The notes below the pieces were generated by a model. The model searched no databases, was not told where the DNA came from, and worked only from the letters and a program-made list of their open reading frames with translations. Shown piece after piece: positions 21,901 through 31,214 of a DNA stretch of 64,000 bases. Origin of the DNA: Asterias rubens (Eukaryota; Echinodermata; Asteroidea; Forcipulatida; Asteriidae); the NCBI RefSeq assembly GCF_902459465.1, contig NC_047062.1, positions 25,599,866-25,663,865 of the forward strand, in the 5' to 3' direction. Every line of letters starts with the position of its first letter. The stretch's first letter is position 1. The position numbers and the translations under genes are program-made.

Positions 21901-24900
21901 TTTGCTATATGTTTGTATGGGCTGGGGTAAAAGATGGGAACAGTTGGGGATTACCCTCTTCCACGCAGGACGAAAAAAAAAAAAAAAAAAATCCAAAACA
22001 AGATGCGCCTTAGATTTTGGGTGAACACATCAAATGGGGTTTATGTTCATGTGTGGCCATTGGACCTATCCAAACTGTTATACCGGCTGAATCATAAAAC
22101 CCGCTATCATTGGACGGAGGCTATTATTTTAAGAACAAAAAAAACCTTGGACAAATAATGTCCATTTCTAATTGTAATTTCTAATCTCCCTATTGACCTT
22201 TACAATAGTGAAAGAATGGGAATGATTGATAAAGGCGTTCCAGGGCTATGCTTATTTCAATCGGATGACACAAAAACATTTATGTCCATGCAACTAAATT
22301 TGAATGATATGATTGTGCGGTACCATAATAGCCCGAGCCCTAAATGTAGCCCGGACCTAAATGTAGCCCCAAACATGCCCTAAATGTAGCCCGGACCTAA
22401 ATGTAGCCCCAAACATGTACCTAAATGTCGCCCGGACCTAAATGTAGCCCCAAACATGTACCTAAATGTCGCCCGGACCTAAATGTAGCCCCAAACAAGT
22501 AACTAAATTACGCCCGTTAGGTCAGGCTACATTTAGGGCTCGGGCTACATTATGGTGCCGCACATAAATTATAATTCATTAAAGGAGAGCATGTAACAAT
22601 GTCTTTCTCTACTCTATTGTTTTTCAAGTGGCCCTGAAAGGGGCCGTTGAGTTTCGTTAGTTCATTAAATAACCATTAGGGTTATTGTTGGCTCTGAAAA
22701 GAGCCGTTTGGTTTTGTTGTACATGTCATGTAAGATCAAATCCACTGAGTGTAGTGTGTTTCATCTACCTGGCCTCCTTAAAGATTAACACATCTCTGCG
22801 CTCTTGATTTCAAATTAAGTTGGGACAAAAATGCGTTTCTGCCATTCGATTGAAACAAGCATATCCCTGGAACACCCTTATCAGTCATCTCAATTCTTTC
22901 ACCATTGTGTGAAGGTAAATCCATGACCTACTTCGAAATGGGCATTATTTGTTCAAGATTGTTCTTGTTCTTAAAATAATAGCTCCCATCCAATGATTGC
23001 AGATTTTGACGGTTTTGTTTGTGTTTTTTTTCCCGACAAGCCTTTGTTTTTGTTCGGATTCTTATTTTACAAATCATTTAACTTCACTCACATGCATTCA
23101 AAATGAACCATTTCCCCAAACCCACACGAATTAGGGCTCTTGTGAAACTGTCAAGTTCAGTTTTCGTGCACACATGATCTCGTTTTTCTCACTTAGATTT
23201 GTTTCAGTCATTCTACATCATTTATAAGCATTCAAGGCTGCACTTGGACTATTATTAAGTTGAATTGTGATTACCTATTTACACTTGTTTGCACTGAATG
23301 GTTGACCAACTCTTTATTAAACCTGATTAGTGTATGCTAAAATATTTGAATATGAGAAAGACTTCAGACCTGCAGCCTTTCTAAGGCATCTGAAAGCATT
23401 CAAATTTGTGTACGAGAGTGTTATTTCTTTCATTATTTTCATGCAACTTCGATGGCCAACTGAGACCAAATTTCCACAGGTTATTTTAATTTTATGCATA
23501 TGTTGGGATGAGAAAGACCAAGTTGGAGCGAATACTGGTCTTTAACAATGACCAAACGTGTCCAGTGCCTTGATATATTGTTCTCTGTGTATGATTTATT
23601 GCTCTGCTTGGGCGATGTTGTTGTGTATGTTTTTGTTGTTGTTGGGGCGATGTTCAGCCTCGCTACCATGGGCAGCGCGCCGTATCGATACCTCTTGTCA
23701 CTTGAGCAAGGCAAAAAAAAAAAGGGGGAAAAAATGGCGCGGAGAGATCGATCACCCCTGGGAACGAGGTTAGGTGATGTTGTTTTGTGTATGTGTTTGT
23801 TTTTGTTTCCAGAACCAGTCGGATTGGCGCTTGATAATGTTGCAAGGATGGTGTATTGGACAGACGAAGTGGGTCACATTGCACGGATCCCCATGGATGG
23901 CTCAGGTACAAAAGAAGTTATCGTCGAAGACATCTCCTGCCCATCGAGAGTCTGGGTGAGTGGAGATAGTGATCTTTGGACGTAAACAAGGCACTGTACA
24001 CGTTTGGTAATTACTCAAAATATTTATTAGCATAAAATCTTACTTGGTAACGAGCAACGGAGAGCTGTTGATAGTATAAAACATTGTGAGAAACGACTCC
24101 CTCTGAAGTAACAGATTGTTTTTGAGAAACTAATTTCTCTGGCCAGAAGCCTTTTATTCCTATCTGAAAGCATACTATTTTGTACAACAAGGGTATTTTT
24201 TCTATTGTCAGTATTTCTTGCAACTTCAATGACCAATTGAGTCCAAATTTTCACAGGCTTGTTATTTTATTCATATGTTAGGATACACCATGTGAGAATA
24301 CTGGTCTTTGACAATTACCAAACGTGTTCAGTGTCTTTACCAAGTCGACGGTCATTTGTATAATAACAAGGTGTTATAATTTGTTTTCTTAAAAAAATAT
24401 GATGTGCAATAATCACATGATCCTTACACTTAACCGAAACCGGAAGTGTATTATAAACGAAATGTTTTATTTATTTATTTATTTATTTATTTATGGTTAA
24501 AATATTGGAATATTAGTCATTTTGACCCATTAATGGGTAAAAGTAAAACAGATTTCGGGTCATACTGACCCTTTATTGAGGCAGCCCCATGAGGACCCGG
24601 GTCAATTCTGACCCGGAAGTTTTTAGAGTGCAGACGAACAGTTCAAATAAAAAAACATTAACTTCACTGTTCCCTCGAACCCGCACGTGTTTCGTACACA
24701 CTGCTGCAAATCGACCGACGGTGAGGACGACCAATGTGATGTACACCGGTGTGGCGGTTTCAACTTTCCGCTGTGTTCAGTTTTCCGAATGACCAAATAC
24801 GGTAGCATTACGTCATGCGATGCCTGCGCACAGCAAGCGAAAGTAGTCCGTTTTTAGTGCCGTATTGAGTCATCCATTACCCTCCGGTAGCTGTCATGGC

Positions 24901-27900
24901 GGCGTCCACGAGTCGCTAGCGGCAAACGCGTGGATCTTATGAGTTGTTTTTTATGTAAGCAGAGTGTGACCTGCCTAAAGTTGTACCCATGAATACATGT
25001 AAAGATGGGGCAAGAGATTATGTGACTACACAGAAAAGAATCGTAATATAAACAATTTGGGGGTCACTGCTGAGAGAACTACAGTACTCGCCAGGGTACT
25101 CGCGGCGGTATCTGACAGGTCACCCGGAAAACTGAACACGCCGGAAAGCTAAAACCGTTTGAGCAACGTGTCGAAATTTCCGGCTACGTCACTCGGAAAA
25201 CTGAACACGGCGGAAGTCTGAAACCGCCACACCGGTGTACATCAATTTTCATGTTACCTGACCCCCGAGCAATGTAACATGCTTTGTGTTATACCACGTG
25301 ATTGGTTCTCGACCAATAACACTTCACAATTTGTTACTGAGGTAAAACAATGCGTTTTGTCTCTGCTCCCTGCAGGAGACATTGTCATCATCTGCGTGAC
25401 AGTAGGAGCGGTGGCGATAACGCTGATAGGTGCCGTCTCCATCGGCATTGCAATAAAATGGTTAGTATTGAGAAGAGGTTTAAAGTCACTGGACACTTTT
25501 GGTAATTGTCAAAGACCAGTCTTCTCACTTGGTGCATCTCAACATATGAACAAAATAACAAATCTGTGAAATTTGAACTCAATTGATTGTCATCGAAGTT
25601 CCGAGATAACAATTGAAGATAAAACACCTATGTCACACGAAGTTGTGTGCTTTCAGATGCTTGATTTCGGGACCTCGAAATCTAATTCTGAGGTATCGAA
25701 TTTAAATTCGTCGAAGATAACTTCTTTCTTAATATTAACGTTACTTCAGAGGGAGCCGTTTTCTACATAGTGGATCTCAAAATATGCACAAAATAACAAA
25801 CTCAATTGGTGTCGAAGTTGCGAGATAATAATGGAAGACAAACACCCTTGTCACACAAAGTTGTGTGCTTTCAGGTGCTCGATTTCGGGACCTCAAAATT
25901 TTATTCTAAAGGTCTCCAAATCAAATTCAAATTCTAGTGGTAAATTACTTCTTTCTCGAAAACTACGTTACTTCAGAGGAAGCCGTTTCTCGCAAAGTTT
26001 TATACTATCAACATCTCTCCATTGTTTGTCACCAAGTAGGTTTTTATGCAAACGATTATTGAGTAATTACCAGTAGTATCTAGTGCCTTTTAAGTTGTAC
26101 AATTTTTACTGTGGTTAGAATGAAAATGAAGAGTTGCAGCTTCTTGGTTGTATCGAAAAGGGGTTTTCAGTTGTGCATGTTTTACTGCGGTGAAAATGAT
26201 AATAAGCTTGGTTTTTGTAAAGGAGATTGCCTACCTTTTCCCACACGATTTTGTTTCACTGGTTCTCTTGTGTTTCCCTTTCATTTCTGCACACTCTATT
26301 ATTGCTTTTCCTTTTCAACTATTATTAGGTGTATAGTATAACTTTTTCCATATCGACTCTTCAGTTGATATGTCTTTTAGACTGGAATATGTTTCATAAA
26401 AAGGTACTTTGTAAAAGTGACAAAGTAACCGATTTGTTTGCATTCTGGAAGTGAACAAGAAGAGTTGCTTAAAGCCATTGGACCCTTTCGGTACAGAACA
26501 AAAAAATAAAAGTTCACAGATTTACAAATAATTTACAGGGTTTACAGAAGGTAATGGTGAAAGACTTCTCTTGAAATATTAGTCCATGAAATGCTTTACT
26601 TTTTGAGAAAACAATAAAACAATATAAATTCTCGTGAGCGAGAATTACGGATTTATTTTAAACACGCGCGGAAACAAGAGTGGGTTTTCCCGTTATTTTC
26701 TCCCGACTCCGATGACCGATTGGGCCTAAATTTTAACAGGTATGTTATTCTATATATACACGAAGTGTGGGACTTGGACAATACTGTTTACCGAAAGTGT
26801 ATAATGGCTTTAATAACTAAGTCCATCTGAGAAAAAAACAAGGATGACAGAAAATGCGACTACTCAGACGTAAAGAATGGAAAGTTATCTGGTAAGTCTG
26901 CTGCCACCTAGCGTTTCATGGTTTCCGATGCTTGCAAGGTACCAGAAAACATTTATGGTCGACCAAAGCTGACTGACAGAAAATTTTAACTTATTAATTA
27001 CTCACTCTTTCCTCAGGAGGACAAACCGAAATCGACGAGAGCATCTTGGCCATCCAGAAGTTAACCCCGCTTATCAGGCCTACGGTGAACGTCATGACAA
27101 TAATGAGTAAATGGCCACTTTTAGTCATTATGTTAACTGCTCCAAAAAGTAAGGAAGCTTTTTTTAGTCCAGTATATTTGTTATTAATTAATACTCTCCT
27201 CTCTTTGTATATAGTATATATCAATGCAAAGCTGAACTGTTCCTCGTTAAAACGATACCACAATTGCAATGATTACATGGTGCTGGACTTGACCACGTTT
27301 ATGAGTCACAAATTAAATAATAATAAATATACTGGATTGAAAAAAGTTTCCTTATTTTTTGTGAGCAGTTTGTTTGAAGTATGTTCCAGTAACGATTTCG
27401 TGTTTTTTTCAAGGTGGTAATTTTTATGTATCTCATAATTGATGAAGAGTGATTGTAAAAGTTAGGTACCCTATTATAAAGTTTCTCGACCTCCTCTACC
27501 TCCTAAAGGCACCGGACACATTTCATAATTGTCAAAGACCAGTATTCTCACTAGGTGTATCTCATCATTATACACAAAATAACAAACGTGTGAAAAGTTG
27601 AACTCAATTTGTCGTCGAAGTTGCGAGATAATAATTGAAGAAAAAAACACCCTTGTCGCACGAAGTTGTGTGCTTTCAGATGCTTGATTCCGGGACCTCA
27701 AAATCTAGTTCTGAGGTCTCGAAATCAAATTCGTGAAAAATTACTTCTCTCTCGAAAACTGTGTAACTTCAGAGGGAGCCGTGTCTCGCAATGTATCTCA
27801 TGTGTGTAGGGTTGCATCTCACTCCCTCTGGCGGATTGGTAAATTAAGGAAATGTTTAGACCAATCTAGTACTGAAAAACTTATACATGCCTTTGTCACT

Positions 27901-29002
27901 TCCCGGTTAGATTATTGCAATAGCTTATACTTTGGTTTATACAATTATCAAGTTCAGAAATTACAACATATGCAGAATGCTGCAGCCCGTCTTGTAATTT
28001 GGAAACGGTTTGTTGATAGCCGTTCAGATATGACACCAATTCTTTTTGATTTACACTGGCTTCCATTCAAAGTTCGTGTTGAGTATAAATAATCGTCTGT
28101 GTTATTTTAATACTTATTCATAACGGTAAATCGGCCCCTCGCTATCTGTCAGAACTAATTTAAATTTATGTTTATCATATTCGTACTAGAAGTTGTGTTG
28201 GTGTCAAACTTAATTGTTCGTTAGTTGACCTAAAGCCTAGCAAATCTTATGGGGATCGGGTTTTTTTTTTATGTATGCTCCCACCCTTTGGAATAATTTA
28301 CCCATTCATTTGAGGATTATCACCAACTTTGATATTTTTAAAACCCATCTCAAAACATTTCTTTTTAAAAGACATTATCTTTGACTTTTTACATTTTTTT
28401 GTCATTGCCTTTTCTGTGGTGTTTAATATTGTTGATTGTCTCGTATTGGTGTTTGTCATTGTTTGTTTTTGTTGTTCTTATTGTACAATGTAATTTTGTT
28501 GTATTTTGCTTACTCTTTTTAGCTTTATGTATAAAATATGTAAAATACTGTTTGAGATTTGAGATTTTTTTATGTTCATTCATTCATTCATAATTGGTTT
28601 ATTATTTTAAAAACAAATTCCCATGGCGACCGGAGGTCGAATTACAGGAAAATATACAGAGATTAAAAAATAAGAAAAAACACACTATTTCACATTATTT
28701 AAGAAATAATTGATTAAGGAGAGACAAATATTTACAAATATGTTAAAAATAAATTATTATTATTATTATTATTAATGTTTTATACTATCAACAGCTCCCC
28801 ATTACTCATTACCAATTAAGATTTTATGATAGTAATTATTTTGAGTAATTACCAATAGTGTTCACTGCCTTTAACCCAACTCTAATTGATTGTCCCTACC
28901 AGGAGGATAAACCCAAATCGTGCAGAGTTACAACAGGGGCAGCCTGACCCTCAAGAGTTTGATCCACGTTACCAGGACCTTGAGTGGTATAACAGACAGT
29001 GA
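18901..29002 (+). CDS. Divergent YWTD-domain membrane receptor paralogue with two alternative last exons
   Basis: Exons: signal peptide 18901-18976; YWTD blade 20305-20541; YWTD blade 23813-23955 (or to 23981); transmembrane 25376-25460; then tail exon A 27017-27110 or tail exon B 28903-29002. The first two exons mirror exons 1 and 2 of the minus-strand gene in phase and, for exon 2, in exact length. The propeller is much shorter than a normal one: no counterparts of minus-gene exons 4 and 5 were found before the TM exon. The junction into the TM exon is not closed. The strong GTGAGT donor after exon 3 leaves phase 0, whereas the strong acceptor at 25376 needs phase 1. So the gene may be decayed, have an unseen exon, or use weaker sites. 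Confidence 0.65.
19513..19905. mobile_element. MITE family A, copy 4
   Basis: TTAAAGGCCCTGGACACTAT at the left, ATAGTGTCCAGTGTCTTTAA at the right. An inverted central pair TTTCGAGACCTCA / GGTCTCGAAATC lies between. TTAA at both ends. Confidence 0.9.
19902..20240. mobile_element. Foldback MITE family B
   Basis: TTAAAGGAACACG and CGTGTTCCTTTAA ends with inverted arms throughout. At the centre two 20-25 bp arms (ATTTATGGGAGTCAAATTT and its complement) form a nearly loopless hairpin. It abuts MITE A copy 4, sharing the TTAAAGG junction, and ends 64 bp before a coding exon. Confidence 0.85.
20305..20541 (+). CDS. Exon 2 of plus-strand YWTD gene
   Basis: 237 nt, phase 1 to 1, between TATCAG and GTAGGT. 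It encodes AFLLVADSVNGTISKGSI, CPVAVDFDPIDQMVYWTD and KISKARIDGSGQTLL. Strongly similar to the minus-strand exon at 12622-12858. Confidence 0.9.
20671..20758. mobile_element. MITE family C, right-end fragment
   Basis: GGTTGTGTAAGTTCAGTATG followed by CCTACAAAAAGTACCCAAAA and CCCTTAAG, matching the right end of 30522-30876. Confidence 0.6.
20861..21234. mobile_element. MITE family A, copy 5
   Basis: TTAAAGACACTGGATGTCAAAG start and CCAATAGTGTCCGATGCCTT right end. The central inverted TTTCGAGACCTCA / GAGGTCTCGAAA pair is intact. Confidence 0.9.
21250..21625. mobile_element. MITE family A, copy 6
   Basis: TTAAAGACAGTGGATACTAT start and TTACCAATAGTGTAATGGCA end. It lies 16 bp from copy 5 in the same orientation. 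Confidence 0.9.
22312..22562. repeat. Inverted-end element with internal minisatellite
   Basis: The ends TGTGCGGTACCATAA and TTATGGTGCCGCACA are inverted, followed inward by TAGCCCGAGCCCTAAATGTA and its complement. The interior is a tandem array alternating CCTAAATGTAGCCCGGA and CCTAAATGTAGCCCCAAACA. Confidence 0.85.
22630..22708 (-). promoter_or_regulatory. Two histone-type 3' stem-loops
   Basis: On the minus strand, AACGGCTCTTTTCAGAGCCAAC (about 22686-22708) has the exact metazoan histone mRNA stem-loop: a 6-bp stem with a TTTC loop. A second loop, CAACGGCCCCTTTCAGGGCCAC, lies at about 22633-22654. No histone coding frame is nearby. Confidence 0.6.
23375..23573. mobile_element. MITE family A, copy 7 (partial)
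   Basis: Right half only: GCATCTGAAAGCATTCAAAT through CAAACGTGTCCAGTGCCTTG. Confidence 0.7.
23813..23955 (+). CDS. Exon 3 of plus-strand YWTD gene
   Basis: It opens after TTTCCAG in phase 1 and encodes PVGLALDNVARMVYWTDE and GHIARIPMDGSGTKEVIV, a good YWTD repeat. The GTGAGT donor after residue Trp of PSRVW gives phase 0. A second GT at 23982 would give phase 2, as in the homologous minus-strand exon, and would retain a few more residues. The frame stops at 23983-23985 if unspliced. Confidence 0.8.
23990..24340. mobile_element. MITE family A, copy 8
   Basis: GCACTGTACACGTTTGGTAA left end and CAAACGTGTTCAGTGTCTTT right end. It directly follows exon 3. Confidence 0.85.
24465..24495. repeat. 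(ATTT)n microsatellite
   Basis: About seven tandem copies of the tetranucleotide. Confidence 0.95.
24505..24632. repeat. Family I repeat (GACCC-rich inverted element)
   Basis: TTTTGACCCATTAATGGGT, GGGTCATACTGACCC and GGGTCAATTCTGACCCGGAA followed by TTTTTAGAG. The same closing motif occurs at 29340-29395. Confidence 0.55.
24737..25247. mobile_element. Foldback family D, complete copy 1
   Basis: About 510 bp with perfect outer inverted ends (TGATGTACACCGGTGTGGCG) extended by CTTTCCGC-GTGTTCAGTTTTCCG. The non-palindromic centre (24895-25130) has a coding look: it starts ATGGCGGCGTCCACGAG and aligns codon-like with the copy at 51492-51998, but is interrupted by stops here. Confidence 0.85.
25278..25352. 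mobile_element. Fragment of foldback family O
   Basis: GTGATTGGTTCTCGACCAAT, CACTTCACAATTTGTTACTG and GGTAAAACAA match the left end of 15459-15816. It abuts the acceptor of the transmembrane exon. Confidence 0.7.
25376..25460 (+). CDS. Transmembrane exon of plus-strand YWTD gene
   Basis: After an excellent acceptor (CTCTGCTCCCTGCAG) the frame reads DIVIICVTVGAVAITLIGAV then SIGIAIKW, one hydrophobic helix of about 25 residues. It starts in phase 1 and ends AAA TG before GTTAGT (phase 2). An alternative upstream acceptor at about 25340 would start in phase 0 but lacks a pyrimidine tract. Confidence 0.8.
25481..25768. mobile_element. MITE family A, copy 9 (right-truncated)
   Basis: TTAAAGTCACTGGACACTTT start; stops in GAGGGAGCCGTTTTCTACATAG, where copy 10 begins. 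Confidence 0.85.
25769..26095. mobile_element. MITE family A, copy 10 (left-truncated)
   Basis: Starts internally at TGGATCTCAAAATATGCACA and runs to AGTAGTATCTAGTGCCTTTT. With copy 9 it forms a head-to-tail pair fused at internal points. Confidence 0.85.
26472..26812. mobile_element. Chimeric, decayed MITE (family C left, family A-like right)
   Basis: TTAAAGCCATTGGACCCTTT start, then ACAGATTTACAAATAATTTA as in family C. The right part AAATTTTAACAGGTATGTTA to GTATAATGGCTTTAAT resembles family A. Confidence 0.55.
27017..27110 (+). CDS. Alternative last exon A: cytoplasmic tail with NPAY
   Basis: Acceptor CTCTTTCCTCAG. The first base completes the Trp codon left by the TM exon; the tail then reads RTNRNRREHLGHPEVNPAY and ends QAYGERHDNNE-stop (TAA 27108-27110), 30 residues after the Trp. 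NPxY is the classical LDL-receptor-family sorting and adaptor (PTB/clathrin) motif. Its first 15 nt and first residues are homologous to exon B at 28903. Confidence 0.8.
27111..27504. other. Spacer after tail exon A
   Basis: It would hold the 3' UTR of the exon A isoform. AT-rich; no definite polyadenylation signal was chosen. It contains a duplicated phrase (AATATACTGGATTGAAAAAAG-like text at about 27170 and 27327). Confidence 0.35.
27505..27797. mobile_element. MITE family A, copy 11 (right-truncated)
   Basis: TAAAGGCACCGGACACATTT start through GAGGGAGCCGTGTCTCGCAA, where a LINE fragment follows. Confidence 0.85.
27798..28592 (+). mobile_element. L2/CR1-like LINE, 3'-terminal fragment
   Basis: A frame reads KLIHAFVTSRLDYCNSLYFG, KLQHMQNAAARLV and LFDLHWLPFKVRVEYK, the hallmark C-terminal region of CR1/L2 reverse transcriptases. 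It is then broken by stops but continues as degenerate sequence ending FKTHLKTFLFKRHYL-like text. The 3' end is a short ATTC repeat (28576-28592). Dead copy. Confidence 0.85.
28773..28875. mobile_element. MITE family A, copy 12 (right-end fragment)
   Basis: TTTTATACTATCAACAGCTC to CCAATAGTGTTCACTGCCTT, ending TTAA. It stops 28 bp before tail exon B. Confidence 0.85.
28903..29002 (+). CDS. Alternative last exon B: second cytoplasmic tail
   Basis: Acceptor TGTCCCTACCAG. As in exon A, the first G completes Trp; the tail starts RINPNRAELQQGQPDPQE and ends FDPRYQDLEWYNRQ-stop (TGA 29000-29002), 32 residues. GAGGA-AAACC-AAATCG is shared with the start of exon A, so the two exons are ancient duplicates. 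It has DPRYQDL and EWYN tyrosine contexts instead of NPAY. AATAAA occurs at about 29136-29141. Confidence 0.75.
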
Positions 29003-29099
29003 TTCGGCCAACAACCGCCCCATCAGTTCAAACAACAATGTGGATGCAAACCCTTAAACAGAGGAAAGGTACACAGAGAAACTTTGACAACAGTTAAGT

Positions 29100-29395
29100 C
29101 TGCCATCAGTTCATAATGAAGCCATGCATTTAAATAAATCCCGGGTCGGAGTTGACCCTGAATCCCGGAGCCAGAGACGTACCATTTCTGGGTTAGACTG
29201 ACAGTACACGGTGGGACTTTGACCCAGATTGCTCGCAGTTTGACCCATTTGGAAGTAACTATTACCAAGATTCTAGTTTGACCTATTTCAAAGTAACATT
29301 GACACAGATTCCGGGACAAACTGACCCCTAAAAGGGTCAGGCCAATGCGACCCGGATCTGGATCAATTCCGACCCAGGACTTTTTAGACAAAAAA
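29100..29395. repeat. Family I repeat, copy 2
   Basis: Repeated TTTGACCCA-like phrases and an inverted GACCCCTAAAAGGGTC. It ends CCGACCCAGGACTTTTTAGA as at 24595-24630. Confidence 0.5.
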
Positions 29396-29512
29396 AACAA
29401 TGCGTTTACTATGAAATTACGTAACAATCAGCCTAATTGCACCTTGGTACTTTTGTTTCCAGTCGACAACAGTTCGACTATAATATTCGATTAAATAAGC
29501 AAAATATAATAT

Positions 29513-29688
29513 GCAGCAGCCGATTTTACGAAACGCTAGGATTAATCCTAGTTCGAGTTAGGACGAGTAACCCGTCCTAACTTGGGATGGTTCAATGCGT
29601 CCCACGTATTTGGATACGGAACTGAACCCGTCCTAAGTCAGATTAATCCTAAGTTAGGAAGAGATTGGTAAAATCAACGGCAGCTGGG
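29513..29688. mobile_element. Foldback family E, copy 1
   Basis: GCAGCCGATTTTACGAAACG and GGTAAAATCAACGGCAGCTG ends. Inside are TAGGATTAATCCTAG and GATTAATCCTAAGTTAGGA arms. Relatives at 40452, 59951 and 63033. Confidence 0.75.
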
Positions 29689-30521
29689 TTTACGTTTAGT
29701 TAGTCACTTTTGTAATAGCATTAAAAAACAATAAAAAACAAAAGTAAGCAGCGGCAGGTTTAGATAGTAGGCCCTATCATTTCAATTCGAAGTAAGGCGT
29801 TTATGAAAAAATATATATCAGCTTTTATTGTCAGATATAATAACGTTACTCAGTTTGTGTATTCAATTTACGAGTTACTCTTCCAGTTATTCTTCTTAAC
29901 CACTCAAGATTTTCGGCGAGATCAAAAAGACGCCAGCCCCTCTTTAAATGAAACTTTCCCATTTTGTAATGTCTTATCTACATTTAAATGATTAAAACAA
30001 TTGAACGAATTCAAAAACTGATTTTACTTTACTTTTTAGTGACTTATTTTTTAATTGTTCAAATACAAATGGGGCACTTATAAGGCATGAAATAATAATT
30101 TTAAGTATATTCCAGATTAATGTTTAATCAAGTGATATTACTATGTAACTAAAAAATATGTTATAATTGTATATTATATGCGTTGTGGGACAAATTGAGC
30201 GCACTGAGACAAATTTTCAGTATTTTTATACTCAGGGGTTCAAAAGTGTATACACATGTGAAGAAAGATAGAATAGTTTTTGGTCTGGGTTTTTGACACG
30301 GGATATTTTGTTATTGTTTACTATTACTGTTTTTATATAATATTTCTGTGGGTTTATTGAAACAATGTTTTTTTGTAAGCCCATTAGCTAAATCGCTGCA
30401 TAAATTATAATTTTTAAAACAATAAAATGTATACATAAAAAAACTACTTTATAAACGGGTTTGCAAAAAAAAAAAAAAAAATACCGACGTCCAAGTAAAA
30501 ACACATAAATCATAGTACATA
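29689..30521. other. AT-rich intergenic, no gene
   Basis: Long A/T runs and no domain-bearing frame. Lies between the YWTD gene and THNSL2. Confidence 0.45.
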
Positions 30522-30876
30522 TTAAAGGGTGTATGTAACTTTTGTAGGACAAAAAACACAATGTCCACAGATTTACACTAAACTTACACAGTTTGAAGAT
30601 AATGATAGTAGAAAGCTTCCCTGGAAATATTACGTGCTGAGGTGCTGTAGTTTTAGGGAAATGAGTAAAACCATATTGAAAATAACTTTCGTCTCATTAT
30701 TTTAATCATTTACAAACGTATTTTCATAACATTGATTTACTCATTTCTCAAAAACTACAGCACCTCAGTAAGTAATATTTGAAGGGAAGCTTTCCACTAT
30801 CATTATCTTCAAACCCTGTAAGTTTAATGTAAATAATATATGGACATTTTTAAAAGTTACCCAAATCCTTTAAAGG
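30522..30876. mobile_element. Foldback MITE family C, copy 4
   Basis: TTAAAGGGTGTATGTAACTT / AAGTTACCCAAATCCTTTAA ends, with inverted AGGTGCTGTAGTTTT / AAAACTACAGCACCT arms inside. Confidence 0.85.
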
Positions 30877-31214
30877 TAAGGTACTCCGTTTGGTAATTAC
30901 TCAAAGCAAATATTAACCTTTAAACTGACTTGGTAACGAGCATTGGAGAGCTGTTGATAGTATTAAACATTGTGGGAAACAACTCCCTCTGACAATAATG
31001 TAGTTTTTGAGAAAGAGGTAATTTCTCACTAAAATATTAAAAGGCTTCTAGCAGAAGTATTTTATTCCTATCCTGAAAGGACACAAATTCGTCCAACTTC
31101 GATGACTGATTGAGCCCAAATTTTCACAGGCTTGTTATTTTATGCGTATGATGGGATACACCAAGTGAGAACACTGGTGTTTGACAATTATCAAACGTGT
31201 ACAGTGCCTTTAAA
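30877..31214. mobile_element. MITE family A, copy 13
   Basis: AGGTACTCCGTTTGGTAATT at the left, CAAACGTGTACAGTGCCTTT at the right. Directly adjoins family C copy 4. Confidence 0.8.

Larger units (their letters stand above)
22080..23012. mobile_element. Large foldback element with about 230 bp arms
   Basis: The left arm (about 22080-22310) is the imperfect reverse complement of 22790-23012. Shared blocks include TCATTGGA, GCTATTATTTTAAGAACAA, ACAAATAATG, AATGGTGAAAGAAT and TTCCAGGG with TTTCAATCG. The interior holds an inserted minisatellite element (22312-22562) and two histone-type stem-loops. No transposase frame. Confidence 0.7.

Noticed and set aside
22630..22708. A histone gene near the stem-loops
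   Set aside because: No histone-like frame was found on either strand within 1 kb; only the 3' stem-loops are present.
23982..27110. Direct splicing from the phase-2 GT at 23982 to tail exon A, skipping the TM exon to give a soluble form
   Set aside because: Phase-compatible but the donor is weak (CGTAAAC) and there is no independent support.
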